Below, piece by piece: positions 1 to 12,100 of a DNA stretch of 64,000 nt. The notes below the pieces were generated by a model. It made no database searches. It was not told the origin of the DNA and worked only from the letters and a program-made list of their open reading frames with translations. The stretch's first letter is position 1, and each line of letters begins with the position of its first letter. Location: contig NMRB01000762.1 in the NCBI GenBank assembly GCA_002633025.1, positions 152,070-216,069 of the forward strand, given 5' to 3'. The translations under genes were made by a program, and so were the position numbers. Origin of the DNA: Notospermus geniculatus (taxonomy: Eukaryota > Nemertea > Pilidiophora > Heteronemertea > Lineidae).

Positions 1-2832
1 TGTCACTTAAATTCAAGCAGTACTGTAAGTGGACTAAAAATGGTTTTGACGGCTCGCTTGAGAGTTAGAAGAACACTGTCTGCCAAAGCATCATCAGGAG
101 ACCAAGGAGAGAACTAGGTCTAGTTTTGGAGGGATATTCACCAAGTTGTCCTGCGTTCAATCCAAAGGAGTATACAGCAGAGCTGGTGTACAGCACAGAG
201 TGGAACCTCCCAGCACAGATACCGAGGGTTTCTACACCTTTAGGGATCTTTGTCTTGATCTGAAGTAGACAATAGGGAGAACCTGAACCACAGGATACAG
301 TGAAACATTTTTGGAGGAGGCCTCAGCCGGGAGAACTTTCTAGTTGACAGCAATTGCAGGAGGCTGCATTGTACCAAAGATCATGGGCCCCAGCACAGGG
401 ATTGTCACATGGTTGACGCCATAACAACATTCTGTAGTCTTCAATACACTGCAAGAGTCTATACAGTTCATATTTTTAGTTTCATATTTGGAAACACAGG
501 CACTTTACCTGTTTGGGTTGGAGACATCTATCAGGCACAGGATACAAACCCAGCACATGGTTGTGGTTCAGACCACAACAATAGACCACATTGCTGAAAA
601 TGAGAAATATTAGAGTGTACTCTTTGGCTTAGAATAGCCACAGTGACTTGGTGGAAACATAAGCAGGGTTTCCCCTGGTTTCTGAAAAACATTCTTCACT
701 TTTTTGTGAAAAGTTAAGTCCAAAAAGATATTCTTCAGTTTTCTTCAGTTTGATTTGTTCATAGTCACCAACTCTGAACAAGCCCCGCCAAAAAAACTTC
801 GTCAGTTTGGACTGCAACATTGTTTGGTTCACGCGTAGATAATGACAACACCCCTCTAAGATAAGGCGCACTGTGATTGGTGGAAAACTTCGCACCCATT
901 TTGTGCGATCGGCGTTTATTGGTCACAAGCACGTGCTCATTCATCCTGACAGTAATTTTTCCCGCGTCACTGGTGAATTACATTTGTTCAATGATGATGC
1001 AGATTGTGACGAGCGCCAGCGGGAACCCTGCATAAGCGCCTGTCACCATTTCAACATCAGACTTGCTTGCTTCTTGGGGTGCTGCTTCACTTTTATGAAA
1101 ATGGTATGGAGAACACTGAATACTTAATGTAACCTACCTCTCAGTGAGAAACAGGGTGTGATCCACAGCGGCTGCGATGGCACGGACCCTCTCATGCTTC
1201 AGCCCCTCAACGACGCATGGAATCACCAGGGTCTGTTCCGTACCATGTCCAAGACGGCCTCCCCTGCCGTGCCCACAGGTATACACCTGTCCCTCGTTGG
1301 TCAAGAATACAGTGTGGAATTTGCAGATTACAACCTTTAAGATAATAAGAAACATGAAATCTGGAGTGAAAGCTACTGGCATGACAGGTACTTCAATTGA
1401 TATGCAGTATGTACACCTAAGAAATGGTCCAATGACTTTCTGATCATCCAATGAACAGTGAAGACAAGCCCAAGCACGGATTTTCTATTAGTGTGAGTGA
1501 ATAATCTAAAGTGAATTTTACCTCCACAATATTGATCTTTTCCTTTCTAAATGTATCTATCACCTCAGGGTACGATTTCCGCTGCTGGATGCTGTGTCCC
1601 AGGGTGAAGTTAGTGTTGTCACCCCAGCTCAACGTCTCGCAAAAATCTGAATGAAAAACATTCAACGGTGAGTGGAATTCTTCTGGTTGAACAAAATTTA
1701 ACTGCTATGTGATGTGGACCAAGCAAGGTGTTATTTCACAGCAGTGAAATGTTGTAGATACAGTAAGTCACCCATCAGTGCTTTTCATTCACTCAGAGAA
1801 ACCAACCAAGGCAGATACAATGTCCAACTGTACTCACTTGAATTTTTATAATCAATATAAGCTGGTCGGTCTTTTAGGACCAAATCCAAAGGGCTGAGGC
1901 CCTCTTTATCCAGCATGTAAAAGCCAGGGTTCACATGCTGAAAATGTCAGAAAATCTGTAAGTATCAGGGAAAGTCAACCCTCCAAATTGGTTACCACTG
2001 GCCCTGTTCACACCATGGGTACATGTAGGTCCCTGTACGTAACCCTTGAAGAGTGAATGAGAAGTGTTCATCCTGTGTCCTGACATGCGTGACTTCACTC
2101 AGAAGCTCTGACTTACAGTGTTATATCTAGGCCATTTTAGAGTGGCGCCGCGCCATGCCCCTAAAGGGGGGCGCCACTGTGCCCTTTTAACCCCCTTGGG
2201 TGCCATGCCCCTAAAAAAATTTTTTTTTAAAAAGGTTTTAGTAACNTTTTGGTCATATCACCTTTAGAAACTGGCTTAAATTGGCTGTTGACTGGAGTTA
2301 TAGGGATCTTTTTAACTGACAAGCTTCTCAAATTCCGTTAGTAGAAATGTTGCGAATGAAAAGTGCCCTTTTCTTGGTTGAAGTGCCCTTTTCACAAAGT
2401 TTGCACCATATGCCCTTCTGAAATCCGAGATATAACACTGATATGATTACCCAGGAGATCATCACAATGTTCGACAAAAAGAAAGTCATCAATGATGCTC
2501 ACCGAAGCCAAAACTCTAGCTGCTGCAAGTTGCCCATAAAACAAAGCCCTGTGTAAGGCAGTCCAACTCGACTCCAGATCACGGGAGGTTGGTTTGAATT
2601 TACATTCCTCCAACAGCCACTCGACCAAGTCAGCTTTCCCACAGGAGGCTGCGATGTGAAGGATGTTCCGTCCAAAGGGATCACAGAGTCCAGAGGTCGA
2701 GTTGTAACATCGTCGGAGATAAACTTTGACTTGGGATAGGGTTCCCTTTGTGACAGCATTGATCATTTCTAATGCGTGTTTTTTCGAGCGACACCTGCTG
2801 GTGCATTCTGTAAGGTCCCTGACAGATGCCAT
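1..2832 (-). CDS. IBTK: IBTK-like protein (ankyrin + RCC1 repeats), 5' half, partial
   Basis: Exons on the minus strand: 2832-2503, 1937-1838, 1646-1522, 1334-1138, 593-509 and 259 to about 119; phases agree at every junction (0, 1, 0, 2, 0). The product opens with a Cys-rich CTSRCRSKKHAL start, then two ankyrin repeats (GRNILHIAASCGKADLVEWL near residues 54-73, WTALHRALFYG near 90-100), the linker DKEGLSPLDLVLKDRP, and RCC1 blades (WGDNTNFTLGH, GQVYTCGHGRGGRLGHG, CCGLNHNHVLG, YSFGLNAGQLG). This order and these motifs are those of inhibitor of Bruton tyrosine kinase, known in vertebrates as a BTB-containing CUL3 substrate adaptor. The BTB domains would lie beyond the window. Exon 1 was ended at the strong GTGAGC donor because a longer reading breaks the alignment into exon 2. 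The end of the last exon is unclear: after the GQLG blade the frame reaches a stop without an obvious donor, so a frameshift or unseen splice site is possible. Confidence 0.88.
1838..2832 (-). CDS. IBTK: IBTK-like ankyrin-repeat exons 1-2
   Basis: Exon 1 (2832-2503, exactly 110 codons) and exon 2 (1937-1838, 33 codons plus 1 base) hold both ankyrin repeats. The join RVLAS-HVNPGFYMLDKEG fits the ankyrin register. Upstream of the ATG at 2832 the next plus-strand gene starts 3.1 kb away, so the two genes are divergent but not tightly paired. The intron between the exons (1938-2502) contains a one-base N at 2246 and G/C-rich then T-rich low-complexity sequence near 2150-2230, probably the edge of an assembly gap. 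Confidence 0.85.
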
Positions 2833-5800
2833 GATGATAGCTCAGTCACAATCACAGGGCAAAGTTAATGAAAAGAATCTACTCGGGAAGAAATAATAAT
2901 ATTGGCTAGTGCACCAGTCCAACTATCAGAATCCCATCCAAAATCTCACTTGTGAATTTGTCCTCAAAGTCTTAGGGAAAACAATCAACTCAGAGCAGTT
3001 TCAAAATGCTATTCATGCCAACTCAAAACAGTTTTCAGAAGCAGAAAAGTTTTCAGAAGCCAAACAATGTCACTTCCATGGGAAGGTCTACTATTCCCTT
3101 GGGCATCCCATCCAAACTCCTCAAAGAGTTTATCAAATAAGTTATACGTGTACAACTTGTTTTATCCCCAACTTGACTTCTATATCAAACAGTTCTGAAC
3201 AAACAAATTCAGTCAGTGAACAATCAAACTTGATTCATTTGGCTGGGAAGCAATTCTAATGTCACAAAGTCAAACAGCTGAAGTCCCACTCGATCCTGCC
3301 TACATGTAGGTCTTAATTACATGTAGCTTTAGAATATGATCGACAACAGCCCGGACTACTTTCTCCTCTCAGCAACCTAGGGCTGGCACGCCTCCTCTCC
3401 CCCAACTACCCCTCAAAGGGCAGCCATTTCTACTCCAGTTTAGGCAGCCATAATTGCAGAATTATCAGGCTGAAAAAGACAGAACTTGTGAAAGCAAGAG
3501 TAACAGAACATGAAATTGTCCGCAAGTCCAAGGTGTGCAAGACCAACATCATTCATTCAAATCATCACCTTAATCATGTCATTCCATCCATGACATAGCA
3601 GGCCTAGCATGCAGCTTACATTGTTTCTCTTCCACTTCCAGGCCTAAAAAGTAGATACATGGATGGATGGATGGTAAGCAGGGTCGGATCCAGTCCAGGG
3701 GGCGTATGCCCCCCTATTTTTGGCAGCGCAATGATTTTTTACCAAGAAAAATTCAGTCACATAAAAATTCCGAGTATTTTGCTCTCAAATGACAGATGCC
3801 AGGAAAATGCATCTAATTTTTCTGGGGGAGGGCCCCCAGCCCAGCGGAGACCGCCCCAGCCCAGCCCCACGCCGACCCCCGCTTTGCCAATTGCTCCTTT
3901 TTGCTGCTCACCACCTCGCTCTCTGCTCTGTTGCGCTACGCCCCCCTGTCAACCCTTGATCCGACCCTGGTTAAGGGCCTGTCACACTGAAGTAGTTCTA
4001 AAAACGTCCTGCCCCGTCCTAAAGAAATCGTAAAACGGGCTAGAACGTGTACCCTTGGCCAAATAATGCTTCGATGTACTGGAGCACCCTTCCCATTCAT
4101 GAAGTTCGTAAAAAGACTGTAAAACGTTGCCACTACGTCCACTCCGTCCGTTTGCACACAGTTTGAGCCCGTTCGGCAAAATTTTCAAGAACGTACTGAG
4201 AACTAGCTCAGTGTGATTGGGGTATTAAGGAGATAAAGGCCTATGCCCATAGGCAACAGTACATTACACACTGCACACATGATGCACAGACAGTGTACAT
4301 CCACTGCACGGCACCGCCAGTGCATGTAGGCCTATGCAACATGCATGCATTTTTTAGCAGACGGGACTGACAGCATCTTGCCCAACCAAGGCTTCCTGTC
4401 ACTCCTACTATCGCTCCATCCACCCTTGCCGACCACCGTAGCATTTATCGCTCGCATTTGCCGCCCATGAGCGTGGCGGCTGAAGCAGCCAAACTTTACT
4501 GAAAGCGCGGTTTATGACGAAGAAAGGAACATTGTGAGGTTTGGATCGATGAAAATCTCAAAATGAAGAATAATCTAATACGTTAATGCATGTTTTATTG
4601 ATTATTCACAAAACATTGGATTACACGCATTTATCATTGACAGCAGTGGGGGGGTGTGCGGTCCATGGAACGACCTGTCTGCGAGCAGGATGACAAACGG
4701 TGGTCGTCAAGGGTGAAGGGAGCGTAGTTCGAAGGGCGGAGTGACCGGAGGCCTTGATTAGTCCACAGGCCTCTGTTAAAAAGTACGTGGGTGACAGTTT
4801 TTTAGTGGGACACACCGTAGTACACAATGCATTGTGTGTACAAATGTACACACGTAGTATAATATTAGAGAAAGGCTGATCAACCGAAAAGACACCCACC
4901 TGTTTTTCGTCAAAGTTATCCTATTTAGAATTTGCACAAGAGTCTTAGAACTGGTCAAATGGTCCTTCTTGAATGTATTAACAAGATAATTTGGTTCATA
5001 TCCACAATANGAGCATACCCTTCATCATCCTAGGAAATACTTGTTGTTGAAGAAGATAGCAAAAGTAACGGAGAAATCGGCAAATTCCATGAGTGAAGCG
5101 GGCAGTGATCGAGAAAAATAAAATTCAGCCATCGTGGCGCGGCGTGGTCGTCGTTGGAATCTCCACGCCTCCTTTACGGCCGTAGGAGTAGTGTCTTCGG
5201 CAAGTCGGTGTGATAGAATCTAATGCCCCGTCTTCCGGATGTCCCCCTGCATTGTTTGTCACTGGATTAAAGGTCTTGGTCTCTCCAAAGTCCAATTGAA
5301 TGGTGCCGCTTAATCCGTAAATGTATTGTTTCGGGACATCCCATATCAGGGGACATAGGCCTACTTCCGTCCCTGTCCTCCCACGTACCGTACCGGTACT
5401 GTCCTTCAGTAGGCCTACTTTACCCGGGTAGGCCTACTGCTAGTACAAGGAAGTAGATGAGAAGGAGTGTGGGAGTGGTCGGGGGCAAATTTGAATTCAG
5501 TGTTTATACCAATGAGTCATTTCGCCCTCAAGGTATGCGCCCCAGGGCCGTTCCGCGGCCGCTTGACGTACAATGTATGTGGCTTTTCTTGCAGACTATC
5601 CTGGCATTTTGATTTGTACGCGCGTCTAGGCACCATCCCCACCCTTGTCCCCACCCGTCACAATTGGGGCCCGCGCACAACTAGTTGTCGTGAACACATT
5701 TTGGCCGAATTCTCGCCTTCGGGACAATTATGCCATATGTATGGAAGACGGCCCCTTATCTGTGAAGGACAGCTGATAATCTCAATGGTCACAACCTCAT

Positions 5801-5976
5801 TTTCGGCACCCCTGTCGTGACATGTCGGTGAATCTCAACCGGATACACGATAGATAAGGGATCAAGATTGGTTTTGGTGCATGAAGGTTCGTTGAATTAG
5901 CCTATTATAAGAACTTTACCTAAAAAATACCCCAACACGCTGACACAGTTAATAGGCCTACTTAAGATAAGACAAC
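2833..5976. other. Intergenic region between IBTK-like and SLC22-like genes
   Basis: No exon could be supported. Contents: a short ATGG tandem repeat (3659-3673), a GGATCC-rich foldback-type repeat (about 3682-3970) whose ends read GGGTCGGATCCA and TTGATCCGACCC, a TTA-flanked MITE (3974-4224), and an N at 5010 followed by about 1.5 kb that recurs from 6762. The segment about 4217-4390 also recurs at 6525-6685. The open frames here (for example 3659-4033) lack any recognisable domain and overlap repeats. Confidence 0.7.
3971..4227. mobile_element. TTA-flanked MITE with empty site in the sister copy
   Basis: Element 3974-4224 (251 bp) has imperfect inverted ends (CTGTCACACTGA at the left, TCAGTGTGATT at the right) and is bordered by TTA at 3971-3973 and 4225-4227. 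The duplicated locus at 6525-6540 reads straight from CCCTGG through TTA into AGGAGATAAAGG, which is the empty site. This fixes the target duplication as TTA, typical of PIF/Harbinger-related MITEs. No coding capacity is seen. Confidence 0.8.
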
Positions 5977-6119
5977 ATGAAGTATGACGAAGCTCTACCA
6001 ATTCTCGGCGGTTTCGGTCGCTACCAGTGGATACAGTACCTCCTAGTTTTTGTCCCTGGGGCTACATATGCCCTCCATATCATAGGGACTTTCTTCACGG
6101 TCGGGATCCCCTTCCACAG
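5977..6119 (+). CDS. SLC22-like exon 1, copy A
   Basis: Starts MKYDEALPILGGFGRYQ and ends at an AG|GTAGGA donor in phase 2, encoding the cytoplasmic N-terminus and TM1 (LLVFVPGATYALHIIG). The ATG follows the motif GACAAC. It differs from copy B by one residue (Pro8 versus Gln8) and a few silent bases. Both copies share about 1.5 kb of flanking sequence. Confidence 0.85.
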
Positions 6120-9100
6120 GTAGGATGTGCCTCATTCCTGATTCCCGCCCTGGCCAACACTAATGCAGAACTCACCCCTAGGCCTATTGCAATGTCTTTC
6201 ACCAAGCAATGTCTTTCACCTTAGAAACCCGATTTCTATTTCATATTCTAGGCCTATTGCCATTGCCTTTCTCTAATGGTAGATTCCGAAAACAGTCTTT
6301 TCCAGGCGATCCCCCTGCTCTCGCTTCCCTATAGTTTGTCAAGTGCCTGAGCGCTCACCCTCAACTTGTACCTCACATGGTCAAAGGCAGCATCTTACGA
6401 AAAATCAGTGGGAGCGTGGTTGACTGAGGTAATAGCCGTACGCGAGGCAAAAGTGTGCGTGGAGGTACGTGATGGGCTGTTGTCTTAATCGAACACCCCC
6501 CCCCCCCCNTTGATCCGACCCTGGTTAAGGAGATAAAGGCCTAGGCCCATAGGCAACCAGTACATTACACACTGCAGACATGATGTACAGACAATGTACA
6601 TCCACTGCACGGCACCGCCAGTGCATGTAGGCCTATGCAACATGCATGCATGAAATTTTTTAGCAGACGGGACTGACAGCGGACCTGACAGCTTTCATTT
6701 TCTCATCGGCATCCAGGTCATAAACGCACATACACGAGAGTAGGGAAGCGTTGAAACAAAAGAGCATACCCTTCATCATCCTAGGAAATACTTGTTGTTG
6801 AAGAAGATAGCAAAAGTAACGGAGAAATCGGCAAATTCCATGAGTGAAGCGGGCAGTGATCGAGAAAATTAAAATTCAGCCATCGTGGCGCGGCGTGGTC
6901 GTCGTTGGAACGTCCACGCCTCCTTTACGGCCGTAGGCGTATTGTCTTCGGCAAGTCGGTGTGATAGAATCTAATGCCCCGTCTTCCTGATGTCCCCCTG
7001 CATTGTTTGTCACTGGATTAAAGGTCTTGGTCTCTCCAAAGTCCAATTGAATGGTGCCGCTTAATCCGTAAATGTATTGTTTCGGGACATCCCATATCAG
7101 GGGACATAGGCCTAGGCCTACATTCTATTTCCCCTGTCCTCCGTACGTACCGGCACCGGTACTGTCCTTCAGTAGGCCTACCCGGGTGCGAAAGGAAGTA
7201 GATGAGAAGGAGTATGGGAGTGGTCGGGGGCAAATTTGAATTCAGTCTTTATCCGGGTCTTAATTTATGCCAATGAGTCATTTCGCCCCGTCAAGCCGGG
7301 TATACGCCCCAGGGCCGTTCCGCGGCTGCGTTAATACGTACATGTGTGGCTTTTCTTGCAGACTATCCTGGCAGCCTGATTGTACGCGCGTCTGGGCACC
7401 ATCCCCACCCAATGTCCCCACCCGTCACAATTGGGGCCCGCGCACAACTAGCTGAACACAGTTTGGCCGAATTCTCGCCTCACTTCGGGACAATTATGCC
7501 ACTGGTATGGATAAGACGGACCCATATCTGTGAAGGACAGCTGATAATCTCAATGGTCACAACCTCATTTTGGGCAACCCTGTTGTGACATGTCGGTGAA
7601 TCTCAACCGGATACACGATAGATAAGGGATCAAGATTGGTTTTGGTGCATGAAGGTTCGTTGAATTAACCTATAAGAACTTTACCTAAAAAATACCCCAA
7701 CACGCTGACACAGTTAATAGGCCTAACTTAAGATAAGACAACATGAAGTATGACGAAGCTCTACAAATTCTCGGCGGTTTCGGTCGCTACCAGTGGATAC
7801 AGTACCTCCTAGTTTTTGTCCCTGGGGCAACATATGCCCTTCATATCATAGGGACTTTCTTTACGGTCGGGATCCCCTTCCACAGGTAGGAATGCCTCAT
7901 TCCTGATTCCCGCCCTGGCCAAGACGGCCGTAGGTGGTTTTCTAAGGACTTACGTTATATGCAGACCGACGCCTAGGCCTATGCCATTGAGTCCTGATTC
8001 TCCAGTTCGTGGGTTCGAATCCCAGAGTCAGGAATGTGCCAGAGAAGGGATGCTCTTTGCAACAGTTGTCCCAAAACAGCCAATGGTACATTCCGAAAAC
8101 GGTCTTTTTTTCTAGGCAATCACTTGCTTTCGCTTCCCTATACAATAGTTTGTCAAATAGGCCTACTAAGCGCTCAACCTCAACCTAGGTAATGTATCTC
8201 ATGGTCAAAGGCAGCATCTTAACGAAAAATCAGTGGGAGCGTGGTGGACTGAGGTAATAGCCATACGCGAGACAAAAGTCTGCCTGGAGGTACGTGATGA
8301 GCTGTTGTCTTAATCGAACACACCCCAACTGATCGCACTGGCAAGTGGAGATCGATACTATTCTTTCAATCCATTGTTGTTCATCTAGATGCGCCGTCAA
8401 TGAGAATGACACAGAATACATTCCGACCGATCCAGACCTTCTCCAGCTCGTCAATCGCAGCATCCCGTTAGAATTTATAGACAAACAATGGCGGTACGTC
8501 AAGTGTTACATGTTGAATACAACAGGCAAGTAAATCGTGGAAAGAGCAAGTGTGATTTTTGTTCTTAAATATTCGTCAGATACGCCTGCTTCGAACATTA
8601 ATAAATTAGTACTTCCTATAGAAACGGCAAATTTGATGGATTTGGGGCAAATATGACATACCGTAACGTAATTTCTGCAACAGAGCGACGTCATACAATG
8701 TTATTCCGAATACAGTGTTGCCTTTTTTGATTTCAGATGATGGGGAGGCTACGGTCGCCAACTCCAGCAACCTGAAATGTAGCCGATGGGTCTACGATAC
8801 GTCAGTCTATATCTCGTCAGCTGTCGGAGAGGTATCACCACGTTTTTTTACAAGTAGTTCGAAATCTCTTCCCCAAATCATCCACACCTGCACGCACATG
8901 TCGTCAGCCCCTGCACGTGTCACCTGCGCCTGCACCTTTCACCTGCACGTACATGTACGACTTCCAGACTTTCACTAGCATCAGTACCAGTACCTGCACC
9001 TCCAGTACCTTAACGTTTCACACGCACCTACACCTGCACCTTTCCCCATCACCCACCCGCACCTGCAACTTTCACCTGTATCTGCACCTTTCCCTTTTTC

Positions 9101-12100
9101 ATTACATGTATAGCACCAGTGCCTACACCTCTAGCCCCAGCCTAGCGTAAGCGCTCGCTCCCATTGTGAGCGCGCGGTGACGAAGAGAACGAACGCCATC
9201 AGCCACTGAGGTCGGCGACCGGTATCAGTCCCTTGGCCTTGCGGTCGTATTCAATCGCAGGTAGCAGGTTGCAAGCAAGTCGCAAAGAACAAAATCAGCA
9301 GTGGATTCCTAGCTTTTGCGATTCTTATCATTGTTGATGATTTATTTGCAGTTCAACCTTGTTTGTGACGATGCCCACCTCACCCCATTACCAGCCACAT
9401 TGATATTCGCTGGCCTCGCCGTCGGGACACTTGCTTCTGGGCAGCTATCAGACAAGTAAGTTCCCGCCCTTTGCATCTCGTCGTCAAACTGTTCGCCAAT
9501 AAAAATATCATTTAGAGAGTTTTCGCAAAGCCCCCGAAACGCCGACGCGAACGTCTGTCCTATTGTTCGCTGCTCTCTGCGCAGCATCAAACAATGAGAT
9601 TGGCGTTCGGGTTGGCGTTTCGGGGGCTGTGCGAAAACTCTCTATTCTCAACATCTGAACGCGAAACACAGCGCAGTACCTATCTCCCACAGTGATACGG
9701 CCTCTAGTTAATGTGTCCTAGTCTGTTTGCCTGTTTGCACCTGGCGTCGCTACAGAGACCGACCGAGTAGCCCGACGATATTGTCGACTCTTTCAGATTC
9801 GGTCGAAAGTTGATTCTTTTCATGTGCGTCGTGGCGTGCGGTGTCTTCAGTCTCGGCTCAGCCTGGTCCCCAGACATCTTGACGTACGCCGCCCTGAAGT
9901 GTCTAACTGGTGTCTGCGCCGGTGGCCTTCTGACTACTGCATTTGTTCTCTGTGAGTACGAATTTTCCTACTGCGACTTGGTCTGGATGGCAAATTCAAC
10001 ATTGTTCACACAACCGTCTGCCCGTAGTTTTCCATGCCTCAGCTGCTCCTAAGGAGCCAACTTGCGCCAGCGAGAAATCCCTCACGTCACGTGGAGAGGA
10101 GTCGCGATGGATACGAGAACAAACCGTGGATTCCTTAGTTATTAGGTTCTAGATGACTTGTCTCTATCCTATCCTCCCGTTTCAGCGTTGGAAAACGTGC
10201 CGCCAGCCAACCGTACGGTCCTCAGCATCGCCATCCAGATATCATTTGGTTTTGGTTTCCTTGTGGCAGCAGCAATAGCCTACGTCAGCCGTAGGTGGAG
10301 ATACACCCAGGTGGCGTTATCGGTTGTCTCCGCCATCTACTTACCGGCCTGGTGGTAAGTTAAAGGGCCGAAATCATAGCACTATTAGGGAGGTCTAGAA
10401 ATCAAACGACAAACGTAAACTTTACGACAACGTTATTTTTCATATACTACACATTGACCAGATTGTATATATTGCATTTTCGGTACAAAAATAACATTGT
10501 CGTTAACGTTTACGTTTATCGTTTGATTTCTAAACCTCCCTATTATTGGCCCAGGAACGTACAGAAGAGGCCATCCCACGCTGCTCATTTTCCTCCCTTG
10601 GATGCGGTCTTTTACTTGTCCTTGCGAAGGCGCAAAGCACAAGACACCACGGCTTTCTGTCCCATGCGACGGACTTGTCACCAAGTATCCGGGGGCACTC
10701 AAGTTCATAGACACCCAAATCAGGATGTAAACGTACGTCCAGTATTTCGTTCATAATGTTTTTCACCACAGGTTCTTAGACGAATCCTGTCGCTGGCTGC
10801 TCACAAATCAGAAGAAAGAACGCGCTGAACAGGTCATCAGGAAGATAGCGAGGATTAACAGGGTCCCATTCCCAGAGGGCCTCATGGAGAAACTCGATTC
10901 CTCTTCTTACCTGGCAGGGGAGGGTAGTAAAGACGTCAGCTTGATGGATGTGTTACGATCTCGTGTTTTGCTCATCCGATCTCTCATCATCTGGTATCAG
11001 GGGTAAATTATCATCATCTTTCCGACTGCAGCGCCGCCTAACGTCTTTCTTAGCTGCGACTCGAGATCATCTCGACGACTGCAGCGCCATCCAACGTCTT
11101 TCCTAGCTACAACTAGAGATCACATCACAACGACATTGATCACATCTCGACATTGAAATGAACTCGAGTCCTCCTTCTATTCTTTTGGCAGGTTGGTGAC
11201 TGGTGTTTTCTATTACGTCATCACAATCAGCTCCCCTGACTTGGCTGGCGGTACCTATCTGAACTTTGTGTTGGCTGGACTGGTGGAAATGGCCGCCTAC
11301 GCCATTACGATGTTCATACTGGCCCTGGTGGGGCGGAAAACTATTCAGATGGGTATCATGGCCTTATCAGCTCTGCTATCAGTAGCGTGTGTCTTCGTCA
11401 TTTTATACGGAGATATCTGTAAGTAACAAAGAGCTTAGGAAGTCACTCCTTTAACACTATTCACTCTATTCACTTGTCACTCCTTTAACACGCGATAACA
11501 CTATTCTTACGTCATGTACATTTGCAATGTTAAAGGAGCCCGATATTGCCACATTTTCTCGACAGCCGGCGCCACCATCGCCGTGCGCGCCACTCTCCAA
11601 CCCCAGGACTAACTGCGTTGTCGGCGAATGGACCCGATGTACTACGTACATTTTGTAATGTTTTTTTGTAGTTCGTAATGCTGCCGCTAGGTGGCTCCCT
11701 CTAAGTCGGCAGTTAAATTACCGGTAGGAGATCGCATACCATGCTCCTTTAAAGGGCCTCTAGAGGCAGCTCGCCATTAGGCTACTATCAGTACCGGTTC
11801 TTCAGCTAGGCGGCGCCACTTTAACGTTAATCACCAGTACGAGGTATTGAACCTGGGTTTTCCCCGGGGTTTTCCCCAGCCATGCTGGGCTGCCTCTAGA
11901 GGCCCTTTAACATCCTTCGATAGATGTGTGGTTGTGAACGACACATTAGGGAGGTTTAGACATCAAACGATAAACGTAAACTTTAACGACAACGTTATTT
12001 TTGTACCGAAAATGCAATAAAAAATTTGGTGAATGTGTAGTATGAAAAATAACGTTGTCGTAAAGTTTACGTTTATCGTTTGATTTCTAAACCTCCGTAA

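Noticed and set aside
119-259. Premature stop as proof that the IBTK-like gene is a pseudogene
   Set aside because: Only the last visible exon end is ambiguous; the five upstream exons are intact with matching phases, and the window edge prevents judging the donor.
2392-2502. Longer IBTK-like exon 1 reading through to 2392
   Set aside because: The extension (SIIDDFLFVEH...) has no ankyrin similarity, and stopping at the GTGAGC donor at 2502 restores the ankyrin repeat into exon 2 in phase 0.
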